The notes beneath the pieces are model-generated. The model ran no database searches and was not told the origin of the DNA. It saw only the letters and a list, made by a program, of their open reading frames with translations. Shown in pieces: positions 1 through 9,600 of a stretch of 64,000 nucleotides of DNA (positions are counted from its first letter, which is position 1; every line of letters begins with the position of its first letter). The stretch is from Duganella qianjiadongensis (GTDB taxonomy: Bacteria > Pseudomonadota > Gammaproteobacteria > Burkholderiales > Burkholderiaceae_D). Position numbers and translations under genes: made by a program. The DNA lies in the NCBI RefSeq assembly GCF_009857915.1, contig NZ_WWCM01000005.1, positions 62,001 through 126,000 on the forward strand, given 5' to 3'.

Positions 1-2
1 TG

Positions 3-617
3 CTGATCGGCATGAGCATGCTGATCGACGGTTTTGTGCGCGGGCCGATAGCGGCCAGTCTGGAACTGGGTGAAGCGGAACCGCCACAGCGCGCGCTGAT
101 GGCGCCGCAGGTCATGGCGGCTTCGCTCACCTGCATAGCGCTGGTGTTGCTGGTGCCACGCTTGCACCACTGGTCGATGGGCACGCAGCTACTGGTTCTG
201 ACTCCGCTTGCGACACTGCTTGACCGCATACTGCCGGTCCTGTGGCCGGTACCGCAGGCCCACCATGTTGTCGCCCATAGCGGCTATCCGCGCAGCCATC
301 TGCTGGCCTGGCTGCTGGCGGGCGTGCTGGGCGGCCTCGCCTTGCAGCGCTATGTGGCGCCCGATGTGGGGCTGCTGCTGGCAGCCTTCAGTGGCGTGAT
401 CGCTGGCCTGCTTCTGCTGCTGGCGGTAGGGCTGGTGCGCGCTCTGCACTGGCGCAGCTTCCGTCGTCCGCAAGGCTGGCAGCTGGCCCGCCTGCTGGGC
501 TTATCCCGTGCCGCGAGCGGCTGGCGCGAGCTGGCCGGCGTGCTGTCCTTCTGTCTGCGCCATGGCGCCTACTGGCTAGTGCTGGTGGCGGCGCTGATCG
601 TCATGTCGAGTCATTAA
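3..617 (+). CDS. Polytopic membrane protein, 5' end outside the window
   Basis: The reading frame is already open at the window edge (Leu-Ile-Gly precede the first Met at 12), so the protein is probably cut off here. What is visible is about 200 residues with five or six strongly hydrophobic segments (for example around residues 35-50, 60-80, 95-115, 120-145 and 185-200) separated by short arginine-rich loops, consistent with an inner-membrane protein. It ends with a very short polar tail. The next gene starts 20 bp downstream on the same strand, so the two may be co-transcribed. I do not recognise the family. A distant resemblance to Rnf/Nqr-type membrane subunits crossed my mind, but no signature supports it. 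Confidence 0.6.
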   Translation: MIGMSMLIDGFVRGPIAASLELGEAEPPQRALMAPQVMAASLTCIALVLLVPRLHHWSMGTQLLVLTPLATLLDRILPVLWPVPQAHHVVAHSGYPRSHLLAWLLAGVLGGLALQRYVAPDVGLLLAAFSGVIAGLLLLLAVGLVRALHWRSFRRPQGWQLARLLGLSRAASGWRELAGVLSFCLRHGAYWLVLVAALIVMSSH

Positions 618-636
618 ACTGGAAAGGTGAAATTTC

Positions 637-1290
637 ATGCGCAAGTCCTTGGTGCTATTGTCCCTGTCACTATCTGCCGCGCTGGCAGCGCATGCTGCAA
701 CGGATTGCAGCGTGCCGCCGCTGGAGCAGAGCGATAAATCGGTCAAGCTTGCGGATGCGGCCAAGCGGCTGCGCGCCACAGAACCCTGCAAAGTGGTGCC
801 GGGCCTGAGTGCCAAATCGCTAGGCGCGGTCTGGGCTGGTTTGCTGTCAACCAAAAAGACCGGTGGGCGCCGGCTGGAGCCTGCCATACCGGACGGTCTG
901 CCATATGGCACCGTACTGGCGGGCAGCGGCGGCGTGCATGTCGATTTGCGGGCAGTGGCCGGTGAAGGTATCCGTTCCTTCCAGCTGACGCGTTCCGGCC
1001 AAGCACTGGTGCTGCCGACCGCTGCTGGGCAGGAGTTCGATGTGCCCGTCAATGGCGGCGACAGCTATCAATGGACGCTGGTGACGCGCATCGCAAGCTA
1101 CCATGGCGAATACACGCTTGCCGAAGCGGCCGAACGGCAGGAAGTGGAACAGCAGCTCGCACAGCTGGAACGGGCGGGGCTGGAGCCGGTGGCGCGCCTG
1201 CTGTATCAGGCGGCGATCTACGACGATGCCAATCTGTTCGTGGAACGTGACCGCGTGTATGCGCAGTTGCGCGCCATGCTGGCGTTGTAA
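637..1290 (+). CDS. Secreted protein of unknown function
   Basis: This 217-residue protein begins with a clear Sec signal peptide (Met-Arg-Lys, a Leu/Ser-rich core and an Ala-His-Ala cleavage region near residue 21), so it should be periplasmic or outer-membrane associated. The mature part starts with a Cys that is not in a convincing lipobox. The middle (about 60-150) is rich in Gly and Val and looks like beta structure; the last 55 residues are charged and helical. A purine-rich ribosome site (GGAAAGG) lies about 10 bases before the ATG. The gene is followed 11 bp later by the M48 protease, which suggests one transcription unit and possibly a partner or substrate role. No family recognised. 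Confidence 0.7.
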   Translation: MRKSLVLLSLSLSAALAAHAATDCSVPPLEQSDKSVKLADAAKRLRATEPCKVVPGLSAKSLGAVWAGLLSTKKTGGRRLEPAIPDGLPYGTVLAGSGGVHVDLRAVAGEGIRSFQLTRSGQALVLPTAAGQEFDVPVNGGDSYQWTLVTRIASYHGEYTLAEAAERQEVEQQLAQLERAGLEPVARLLYQAAIYDDANLFVERDRVYAQLRAMLAL

Positions 1291-1301
1291 AGGGAGCGTC
1301 G

Positions 1302-2675
1302 ATGAAACGGTTATCACAGATCGGTGGGCGGACCAAGGGACCGGCTTTGCTGGCCATAGTGGCCGCTCTTGCTTGCTCACTGGCGACGGCGCCAGCTGCT
1401 GCCGCGCCTAACAAGAAGAGCAAGGCCAGTGCCAGCGCCAGTGCCAGCGCCAGTGCCAGTGCCAGTGCCAGTGCTGCGGCACAGTCCAGTGCCGCCGCTA
1501 GCGCAGCCGAAGCCAGTGCAGCGCCAGCGCCAGAAGCAGCGGCACCTGCCGAAACCCCAGCGGCCGAGTCGCCTGGCCTGTTCGATAAGGTGAAGTCGTT
1601 CTTTGCCAGCAGCGATAAGCCCGCCGCCGATGCCGTAGCCGACAAGGGAAGCAAGGGAGAGAAGGGCGGCAGCAAGGACGCGGACGAGCCATCGTTCTTT
1701 AACCGGCTGACGGGCAGCGGCAACACACCCACCAAGGTAAAGGATATCGACGAAGTATTTTCGCTCTCGGCGCGCGAATTCGATCCTAGCTGCAAATCCC
1801 TGATCGAGCCTTTCGGCACCACCGATAGCCTGCTGTCGCTCGGTAAGCTCGGGGCCAAGCTGGCTATCAACAATGCCAGCGCGCGCTACGGTTTTGGTGG
1901 CCAGAACATGGACCTGCGCACCACCTTGCGGCTGGCCGGCAAGAATCTCAACTGGCTGCCGATGGAAGCCGAGCGCATGCTGGGCGAACGCATGCATCAC
2001 GATATGGCGGCCGATTTTCTCGACGGCGAGCGCAAGGTCAACAAGCCTGCGGTCAGCCGGGCCAACCAGCTTATGCAGTCGCTGCTGGCCAACGTCAAGG
2101 ACGAGATGCCCTACAAATTCCAGATCGATGTGCGTAAAGCCAGCGGCAACGCGCAGGCCCTGCCTGGTGGTTTTCTGATCATCGACCGCGATCTGGTGGC
2201 TGTCCCGAAGAACGAAGACAAGGCCTATTTTGCACTGGCACATGAGCTAGCGCATGTGCTGCAGCGTCACGAGACCCGCGCCATACAGGCCCGCCTGACC
2301 GATACCATCGACAGTTTCGACGGTCTGCGCAAGCTGATCGACGGCGTGAACAGCACACCGGGCAATGTCATGGCCTATTCGAACGAGCTGATGACGCGTT
2401 TCGTAGTCTTCTCCAAGGATCAGGAAATGCAGGCCGACGCCTGTGCCGTGCGCCTGCTCGACGCGGCACTGCACGACCGCAAGAAGCTGCATCAGGTAAT
2501 CCAGAGCTATCAGGCCAGTCTGCCGCCCGCCACGCCGGATCTGGTGGCAGCCAACCAGCTGGGGATGTTTGTGGAAAACGTGCAGAAGATGGAGAAGCTG
2601 GGCGAACAGCACCCGAACACGCAGGCGCGTTCGGCCAATCTGCAACGCATGCTGGCCGAAGTGGACCAGCACTAG
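1302..2675 (+). CDS. Secreted M48-family zinc metalloprotease with Ala-Ser linker
   Basis: The 457-residue protein has a signal peptide (hydrophobic core about residues 13-30, Ala-rich cleavage region) followed by a low-complexity linker (about 40-90) dominated by alternating Ser-Ala and Ala/Pro. The catalytic domain carries the zinc motif HELAH at residues 314-318 and a downstream Glu-Met-Gln-Ala-Asp helix that supplies the third ligand in the M48 (HtpX/BepA/LoiP-like) family. It is therefore probably a periplasmic protease acting in envelope quality control. The C-terminus lacks the TPR repeats of BepA. It is convergent with the histidine kinase gene, only 10 bp away, with no obvious terminator between them. 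The function is inferred from the family; the substrate is unknown. Confidence 0.85.
   Translation: MKRLSQIGGRTKGPALLAIVAALACSLATAPAAAAPNKKSKASASASASASASASASAAAQSSAAASAAEASAAPAPEAAAPAETPAAESPGLFDKVKSFFASSDKPAADAVADKGSKGEKGGSKDADEPSFFNRLTGSGNTPTKVKDIDEVFSLSAREFDPSCKSLIEPFGTTDSLLSLGKLGAKLAINNASARYGFGGQNMDLRTTLRLAGKNLNWLPMEAERMLGERMHHDMAADFLDGERKVNKPAVSRANQLMQSLLANVKDEMPYKFQIDVRKASGNAQALPGGFLIIDRDLVAVPKNEDKAYFALAHELAHVLQRHETRAIQARLTDTIDSFDGLRKLIDGVNSTPGNVMAYSNELMTRFVVFSKDQEMQADACAVRLLDAALHDRKKLHQVIQSYQASLPPATPDLVAANQLGMFVENVQKMEKLGEQHPNTQARSANLQRMLAEVDQH
1425..1472 (+). repeat. In-frame hexanucleotide repeat (GCCAGY)8 encoding Ala-Ser
   Basis: Eight consecutive copies of GCCAGT or GCCAGC lie inside the M48 protease gene and encode the alternating Ala-Ser linker. 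Because the unit is six bases, gain or loss of copies would change linker length without breaking the frame. Confidence 0.9.
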
Positions 2676-2685
2676 GGCAGCACGC

Positions 2686-5217
2686 TTAGAGTAGTGGCAG
2701 GTGCACCGAGAATTCGGTGCCTACGCCGGCTTCGCTTTCCACCGTGATGCGGCCGTGGTGCTTGTCGACGATCTTGCGCACGATGTCCAGTCCCAGGCCG
2801 CTGCCTTCGCCTGCCGGCTTGGTGGTAAAGAAGGCGTCAAAGATGCGGTCGCGGATTTCGGGCGGTATGCCGCAGCCGGTATCGCGGATCGCCACCACGG
2901 CTTCGTCGCCTTCGCGCCTTAGACTGATGGTGAGGGTGCCCTGATTCTGCATGGCCTGTATGGCGTTGTAGATCAGATTGGTCCAGACCTGATTCAGTTC
3001 ATCCGGCAGGCAGCGTAGCGCGGCTATCGGCTGGTAGTCGCGTATCACCTCGATACCCTGCTTGGTCTGGTTCTGGTAGATGGTCAGCACCGTATCGAGG
3101 CTCTGGCGCAGATCGACTTCGCGCAGCTCGCCCGAGCTGTCCACCCGCGAATACGATTTGAGGGCGAAGACGATCTTGGCCACCCGTTCAACTGCCGTGT
3201 TGATATTGCTCGCGCTGCTGACGATGGAGGCCATGCTGGCAGCCGTGTCTAGAATAAAGCCGGCATGGGCGTGCTGCAGCAGCGGCACATAGCGCTCCGC
3301 ACTGGCATGGGCTCGCAGTTCGACCAGCAGCGCCGCTTTGCGCCGTGCATCGTCCACGCCAGCCTGTTCCAGCGTGGCGGTGACGTCGCGTATCAGCGCC
3401 CGTTCCTCGCGGGTGTTGAGCAGTTCGCCCGTGCGGCGCGTGTGCTGCAGCATATCGATGAACAGCTGTTGCTCGGGCAGGGCTAGCAGCTGGAACAGGC
3501 GCGGCAGATTGCTCAGCGTCTGCTCCAGCGCTTCGGCGATATTGTGGCCGCTGGCCTTGATGGCGCCGATGGGGGTATTGATTTCGTGCGCCACATTGGC
3601 CACCAGCTGGCCCAGCGATGCCATTTTCTCCTGCTGGATGATCATGGCCTGCGCCCGCCGCAGTGCCGCCAGCGTATCGGAATTGGCCAGCGCAATGGCG
3701 CCATAAGCGCACAGGGTGCGGAAAATCGCCACATCGCGTTCGCCGTAGGCGTGGGCGCGCGGGGTATGAATGGACATCACGCCCAGCACCCGCTCGCCCG
3801 CCATCAGCGGCGCGTAGATGGCGCTGCTGCCGGCCTGGGCATCGAGCACTTCCTGCTGCTCGGCGATGCACAGGGCTGCTGCCGGCTCGATGTCGAGCAG
3901 TTCGCCGTTGCTGTCGAGCCGCTGGTCGTTATCGATCCCTAGCACCAGACTCAGTTTGGCGCCGTCCTGACGCAGCCGGTAGATGCGGTAGCTGTGGGTG
4001 TCGAGCAGGGCGCGCACATGGCGGTCCAGCGACGACAGCACTGCCGACTGCTCCAGATTGCCGGTGATCTCGCGGCCGATCGCCCCCAGTTGCTCCAGTG
4101 TGGCGTTGGCCTGTTCCAGCGTGGCCGCACGCTGGGCTTCAGCCTCGTGCTGGGCCTGCAGGGCGGCGGCGTTATCGAGCGCGATGGTGAGATAGGAGCA
4201 CAGGGTGCGGAAGATAGACTGCTCGCGTTCGCCGTAAGCATTCGATTCCATGGTCTGCACCGACATCACGCCCAGCAGGCGTTCGCCCACAATCAAGGGC
4301 GAATACAGATTGCTCAGATTGGGACAGTTTCCGGCCAGATAGCGCGGTTCGCCGGGACGCATGTGGCGCACCACCTCCAGCCGGGTGCGGGCGCAGCGCG
4401 AGGACATGGCGAGCGGATCGTCCAGCGCCAGCGAAAACGGCGCCAGTGGCTGGCCATTCTCCATGCCGAACACCATGTCGAGCTTCTGCGTATTGCTGTT
4501 CATGAGCAGCACGAAGAAGGTATTGGTCTTGAGCAGCTGGTGCACATTCAGGGCCAGCGAGTGGAACACGGCCTGCATATCGAGACAGGCCGTGAATTCG
4601 CGACCTATGCGGCCTATCACTTCCAGATCGCTGGCGCGTGCTGCCGTCAGCTGCAGCAGCTTCTGGGTTTCGCCGAACAGGCGGGCGTTTTCCAGCGCTG
4701 TGCTGAGGATGTTGGTAATGGTCTTGAGCAGGGCCACATCGGCCTCGCTGAAGGCGAACTCCAGATCGAGATGCTGCAGGGTCACCACACCGGTAACCTC
4801 GTCGCCGCTGATCATGGGAATGAAGGCGGCACTCTTGGCCGTTTCGCCACGCAGCACAGGGTTGCCGTAGACGATGCTTTGCTGCGCCAGATTCTCGTTG
4901 AACAGCAATGCCTGCCGCGACTCCAGCACATGTTTGCGGAAACCGAAGATGTCGATGCGGTGGGGCGCTATACGCACGTCGCGCTCGATCACATAGGGCA
5001 CCTGAAACTGCTGGCCGCCGTCGAGCAGGGCGATGCTGACCACCTGGGCCTGAAAGATCTGCTGGATTTTATCGCCGACGATGTTGCAGATATCGGCCAG
5101 CTCCAGTCGCGCCGTCAGCGCAGTCTGCACGCTGTTGATGATGGCCAGATCGGCTTCGCGCTGGGCCATCAGCTGGGCGCTGACAGTGTCGCGTCCCTGG
5201 CCGTGGCCGGTACTCAT
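2686..5217 (-). CDS. Soluble sensor histidine kinase with three GAF domains
   Basis: The 843-residue protein has no signal peptide or membrane segment. Three GAF-like modules occupy roughly residues 25-185, 205-350 and 375-520; modules 2 and 3 share the phrase Tyr-Gly-Glu-Arg-(E/D) and look like internal duplicates. A short coiled linker leads to the dimerisation helix with phospho-acceptor His544 in an AHEINTP motif. The ATPase domain follows, with an N-box (NLIYNAIQAM), a G1 box (DTGCGIP) and a GSGLGL G2 box near the C-terminus. Its ATG overlaps the stop of the receiver gene by four bases (ATGA), so the two are translationally coupled and presumably act together. The ligand of the GAF domains is unknown. 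A helical stretch of about 100 residues is inserted between the H-box and the ATPase domain. Confidence 0.9.
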   Translation of the reverse strand: MSTGHGQGRDTVSAQLMAQREADLAIINSVQTALTARLELADICNIVGDKIQQIFQAQVVSIALLDGGQQFQVPYVIERDVRIAPHRIDIFGFRKHVLESRQALLFNENLAQQSIVYGNPVLRGETAKSAAFIPMISGDEVTGVVTLQHLDLEFAFSEADVALLKTITNILSTALENARLFGETQKLLQLTAARASDLEVIGRIGREFTACLDMQAVFHSLALNVHQLLKTNTFFVLLMNSNTQKLDMVFGMENGQPLAPFSLALDDPLAMSSRCARTRLEVVRHMRPGEPRYLAGNCPNLSNLYSPLIVGERLLGVMSVQTMESNAYGEREQSIFRTLCSYLTIALDNAAALQAQHEAEAQRAATLEQANATLEQLGAIGREITGNLEQSAVLSSLDRHVRALLDTHSYRIYRLRQDGAKLSLVLGIDNDQRLDSNGELLDIEPAAALCIAEQQEVLDAQAGSSAIYAPLMAGERVLGVMSIHTPRAHAYGERDVAIFRTLCAYGAIALANSDTLAALRRAQAMIIQQEKMASLGQLVANVAHEINTPIGAIKASGHNIAEALEQTLSNLPRLFQLLALPEQQLFIDMLQHTRRTGELLNTREERALIRDVTATLEQAGVDDARRKAALLVELRAHASAERYVPLLQHAHAGFILDTAASMASIVSSASNINTAVERVAKIVFALKSYSRVDSSGELREVDLRQSLDTVLTIYQNQTKQGIEVIRDYQPIAALRCLPDELNQVWTNLIYNAIQAMQNQGTLTISLRREGDEAVVAIRDTGCGIPPEIRDRIFDAFFTTKPAGEGSGLGLDIVRKIVDKHHGRITVESEAGVGTEFSVHLPLL

Positions 5218-5717
5218 GCTGCCGCCGGACCGCGTAGCTGGGCCAGCTCGCCATCTTTCTGTTCGAGCTGCAGTTTGAGGGCGGCGATTTCGGCGTTCAG
5301 CTGGGCTTCGTGGTGGAAGGCGCGCAGGGCCGAGCGTATGGTCAGTATCAGGTCGGCATTATTGAAAGGCTTTTCGATGAAGCGGTAGAGATTGGCGTCA
5401 TTGATGGCTTTCTTCACGCCTTCCAGATCGCTCTGGCCAGTCAGCAGTATCTTGATCGCTGCCGGATACATTTCATGCAGCTTGATCAGCAGTTCGTCGC
5501 CACGCATCCACGGCATGATGTAGTCGGAAATAACTACGCTCAGTTGCAGCCCCTGGCGGTGATGGTCCTCGACGATTTCCAGTGCTTCGGAGGCCGACTC
5601 GGCAATTTCAACCAGATGGTCATTGCCGAAAATTTTGCCGATCAGCGTGCGTAAAGCGTTCAGGACGGTCGAATCGTCATCGACACACAGGATGATGCCC
5701 TTGCTCATGTTGGTCAT
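5214..5717 (-). CDS. Stand-alone receiver-domain response regulator
   Basis: This is a 167-residue CheY-like receiver: acidic pocket Asp13-Asp14-Asp15, phosphorylation site Asp65 in the phrase SDYIMPWMRGDEL, a conserved Thr in LLTGQ, and Lys in EKPF. After the receiver come about 35 residues of heptad-rich coiled coil (Leu/Ala/Glu/Gln) with no DNA-binding or enzymatic output domain. The arrangement resembles receivers that feed into their own kinase or a partner protein. It is the first gene of a two-gene unit with the GAF histidine kinase. A second in-frame Met at residue 4 is an alternative start. An inverted repeat sits 36 bp upstream. Confidence 0.9.
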   Translation of the reverse strand: MTNMSKGIILCVDDDSTVLNALRTLIGKIFGNDHLVEIAESASEALEIVEDHHRQGLQLSVVISDYIMPWMRGDELLIKLHEMYPAAIKILLTGQSDLEGVKKAINDANLYRFIEKPFNNADLILTIRSALRAFHHEAQLNAEIAALKLQLEQKDGELAQLRGPAAA

Positions 5718-5752
5718 TCTCCGGATTCAGTGTGGCACAAAGAATTGTTTTA

Positions 5753-5773
5753 AATGCAAATAGTGTTTGCATT
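5753..5773. promoter_or_regulatory. Inverted repeat upstream of the receiver gene
   Basis: AATGCAAA and TTTGCATT form perfect 8-base arms around a 5-base centre (TAGTG). It lies in the AT-rich 190-bp divergent region, 36 bp before the receiver start and 136 bp before the Cache gene. It could be an operator; the factor is unknown. Confidence 0.4.
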
Positions 5774-5836
5774 CGGAAATATCAGAATAAATTATTTCGC
5801 TTTTAAAGTCACCATAAAAATCAATTTCGGTACTTT

Positions 5837-5865
5837 TTGTTGATTTTAAGTTGCAGTGCTATGAT
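5837..5865 (+). promoter_or_regulatory. Candidate sigma70 promoter for the Cache protein gene
   Basis: TTGTTG (5837-5842) and TATGAT (5860-5865) are spaced by 17 bases in an AT-rich stretch 44 bp before the ATG. The -10 is good; the -35 is only partial. Confidence 0.35.
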
Positions 5866-5908
5866 GACTGTACCGCCTTCGGCAACCATTATTTGAGAGG
5901 AGAACACC

Positions 5909-6382
5909 ATGAAGATGTTGGCAAAAACGCTGTTCAGCCTGTTGTTCATTCTGGGCATGAGTTCTGCGCTACCCGCTGCGGCACAGGCTCAGGCCGCGCG
6001 TGGTACGGCGGACGAAGCGGTGGCCATGGTCAAGCGCGCTGCCGCCTATCTCGCCAAGAACGGCAAGGACAAGGCTGTGGCGGCTTTCAATGATCCGAAC
6101 GGCGAATTCGTCAGCGGTGATCTGTACGTCATCATGCTTGACGAAAAAGGTGTGGCGCTGGCGCATGGGCAGAACCCTCGTATGGTCAACAAGAATATTC
6201 TGGAACTGATGGCCGGCGACGTCTACCCGATCAAGGAATTTATCAAGATTGCCAACAGCCCGGCAGGCCATGGCTGGGTTAAATACCAGTGGCCTAACTC
6301 GATCAGCAAGAAGCTCGAGCAGAAGAGCACCTATGTAGAGCGGGCCGGCGAATACTATCTGGGCGTAGGCGTGTACCAGTAA
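5909..6382 (+). CDS. Small secreted single-Cache-domain protein
   Basis: The 157-residue protein has a signal peptide (basic start, hydrophobic residues 8-24, Ala-rich cleavage near 28) and then a single Cache-type sensor fold: a long helix with KRAAAYLAKNGKDKAVAAFN, the strand phrase GEFVSGDLYVIMLDEKG, and the HGQNPRMVNKN segment typical of small-molecule Cache_2 domains. There is no membrane anchor or signalling domain, so it should be a soluble periplasmic binding protein. A strong ribosome site (GAGAGGAGAA) precedes the ATG. It is divergent from the receiver and GAF-kinase pair, and a strong terminator follows, so it is probably monocistronic. The ligand is unknown. Confidence 0.85.
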   Translation: MKMLAKTLFSLLFILGMSSALPAAAQAQAARGTADEAVAMVKRAAAYLAKNGKDKAVAAFNDPNGEFVSGDLYVIMLDEKGVALAHGQNPRMVNKNILELMAGDVYPIKEFIKIANSPAGHGWVKYQWPNSISKKLEQKSTYVERAGEYYLGVGVYQ

Positions 6383-6471
6383 GCTTGCCAGCGGATAAGT
6401 AGTTGTAATCCAACAGCATTGATTTTTCAAATTTGATGTAAATACAGTTTTTAAATCAGGGACTTAGTCGC

Positions 6472-6500
6472 AACGCCCCCTAGCAGGGGCGTTTTTTTTT
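6472..6500 (+). terminator. Rho-independent terminator after the Cache gene
   Basis: Arms AACGCCCC (6472-6479) and GGGGCGTT (6486-6493) are followed by an unbroken run of T to 6500. Confidence 0.9.
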
Positions 6501-6612
6501 GTGTGCAGAGGCTGTTTCGGCGGCCTAAGCCCGCAGGCTTCGGATAGACTCGAACCAGGCTCGTGCTGGCTATAGTCGGCCGGGCTGTTTTCCGTATTTT
6601 GGATGCATACCA

Positions 6613-9600
6613 TTGAATCGTGAATGCCTACCCCAGGGCCGCCTTCTGGCCCATCTGCGGCTGGGCCCGGTAATACTGCTGGGCTTGCTCTGGCTGCTTG
6701 CTGTGTTCGGCTTCGCGACACCTGTACAGGCTGCGGAACGCTGGGCGGGCCTGCGCGACGCCGTATTTCAGAACTACACGCAGGCGCAGGGCTTACCGAA
6801 TTCCATTGCTACTGCCATCGTCGAAGATGCCGAAGGTTTCCTCTGGGTCGGTACCCAGAACGGTTTGAGCCGTTGGGACGGTTATCGTTTCCGCACTTAC
6901 CAGCCAGATCCGGCCAAACCCCAATCGCTGCCCGATAACTGGGTAACCGCGTTGCAGCGCGATGGCACGGGGCAGCTGTGGATAGGTACCAGTGCAGGCG
7001 GACTGGCGCGCTATGACGGCAACCGGGACGAATTCGTCAATTTCCGTGTCGGCGATACAGGCCTGAGCCATATGGCCGTGAATGCGCTGGCCCAGGATGG
7101 CAGCCGCGGTGTCTGGATAGGCACCGGCGCCGGGCTGGACCGGCTGGATCTGGCGACCGGAGCAATTACACCGCAAGGGCGCAAGGAGCTGCCGGCAGCG
7201 CCCGTGTTCTCGCTGCTGTGCCTGCGCAACGGTGCGCTGCTGGTCGGCACGCGTGCGGGGCTGTACCGCCGTGATGCAGCGGACCAGCCGTTCCGGCGCG
7301 TTGCCATGCAAGGCCCGCCGGGCGAGCAGATTGCCGTGCACAGCTTGTTCGAAGATGCATTGGGTCAAGTCTGGATAGGCACGCGCCACAACGGCGTGTT
7401 CCGGCTAGGTAAAAATGAGGCGGTTGCGCAACAGTTTCTCGGTAATGGGGAAAGCCGTCATGTACTTGAACATAGCTGGATCTATGCCATCGGCGCGGCC
7501 GGGCCGGAAGAAGTGTGGATAGGCACTTACGGCCAGGGCGTGCTGGCGGTGGACCTGCGCGACGATAGCTACAAACGTATCCGCCACGATCCCGCGCTGG
7601 CCAGCAGTCTGGCGGGCGACATCATTTTTGCCATCTTCACTGACCGGAGCGGTGCGATCTGGCTGGGCAGCCAGCGCGGAGTGAGCCGCCATGACGGCCA
7701 GCAGAAGCTGGTCAGTACAGTGTTTGGCGACTCGCGCCGAACGGACGGCATCCGCGGTGCCGACCTGTTTAGCGTCTACACCCATAGCGATGGCAGGGTC
7801 TGGCTAGGCTTGCAGGGGCAGGGAGTGGACATCATCGACCCCGAGCGCAACCAGATCCAGCACATCGTGGCCGATGCCGAACATAGTGATACGGCCTTGC
7901 CGGTTGACCATGTGTTCGATTTTGCCGAGGCGGCAAACGGCGATGTATTCGTGGCGACAGGGCGGGGGCTGTACCGGGTGAATGCCGCCGGTACGCAGGT
8001 GCGTCGCATCCATATCGAAGGCCGCCCCGCGGCCGCTAGCACCTACCGCCTGCTCAGACTGGGGGATGAACTGTGGGTAGGCGGGCGCGATGACGGCATG
8101 TGGCTGCTGCCACAGGCGGACGGCGCAGTACGCCATATCGATGCCAGCCAGCTTAGCGACGGCCGCATCACGGCACTGTATGCCGATGCCGGCAAGGCGC
8201 TGTGGATAGGCAGCCGCAACGGGTTGAACCGGCTTGATTTACGCAACGGCGTAGTGACGCGCAGCCTGCCGGACAAGAATCAGCCGTATGCACTGGCGGC
8301 CGGGCTGGTGTCGTCCATCATGCGTGATCGCAAGGGGCGTTTGTGGGTGGGCACGCTGGGAGGCGGCATTCATGTGCTGCGCGTCGAACGGTCCGACCTG
8401 CTGCGTTTCGAGCGGATCGGGCGCGAGCAGGGCCTGCCGAGCATGAATGTGGATGCGCTGCTGCTCGATGGCAGCGGCAAGATCTGGGCCACCACTGCCG
8501 ATGGCCTCGTCGCACTCGACCCCGATAGTCTGGCCATGCGGATATTCCATCAGGCGGACGGGGTTGCCATTAACGGTTACTGGGTAGGCTCGGCCAGCCG
8601 CACTGCACAGGGCGAGTTGCTATATGGCGGCGAAGGCGGGCTGACCGTGTTGCGGCCCAACGAGGCGCAAAGCCGCGATTACCAGCCGCCGCTGGTGGTA
8701 ACGGCCATACAGCTGGGCGGCAAGCCGGTAGCGTCGGCGCGCTATAACCAGACGGGCCAGCGCACGGCGCTGGAAGTGGCCAACCCTGCCGACAGTCTGA
8801 CGGTGGAATTTGCTGCCCTCGATTTCACCGCACCGGAGCGCATAGCCTACCGCTACCGGCTTGATGGCTTCGATGTGGACTGGATACCCACCGATGCGCT
8901 GCGCCGTTTCGCCACCTACACCAATCTGGCACCGGGCCATTACAGCCTGCTGGTGCAGGCGGCCGACCGCAATGGCAACTGGTCGCGTCACACGCTCAAC
9001 CTGCCCATCGTGGTGACCCCGGCGTGGTATCAGACACTATGGCTGCGGGCGCTGCTGGTGGTGCTCGCGCTGGCACTGGTGGTGAGCGTGGTGCAGGCCC
9101 GCACGGCTTTCCTGCGCCAGCGCCAGCGCGCGCTGGAGCAGCAGGTGGAAGAGCGCACGCTGGTGCTCGAACATACGGCGCAGGAATTACGCAGCGCTAA
9201 CGAGCGGCTGTTCCAGCTGGCCACCACCGATTCGCTGACCGGCTGCGCCAACCGCCACCACTTCATCGAACGGGCGCGCGAGTATCTGGCGCTGATGGAA
9301 CGCACCAGCCAGCCACTGGCGATGCTGATCATGGATCTGGATGGCTTCAAGCAGGTCAATGACCGCTATGGCCACCCGTTCGGCGACGAAGTGCTGCGCG
9401 CGGCCGTACGTGCAGCGCAACTGACCATCCGCAGCACGGATATGCTGGGCCGCATGGGCGGCGAGGAGTTTGCCGTGCTGATGCCCGATACCGACAAGGA
9501 TGGCGCGTGGCGTCTGGCCGAGCGCATACGGCTGGCGATTGCTGCGGCCGAGGTGACCAGCGGCGAAATCAGCATGCATCCCACTGTCAGCATCGGGCTG

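Noticed and set aside
1425..1472. Phase-variation tract
   Set aside because: The unit length is a multiple of three, so changes cannot switch the gene off.
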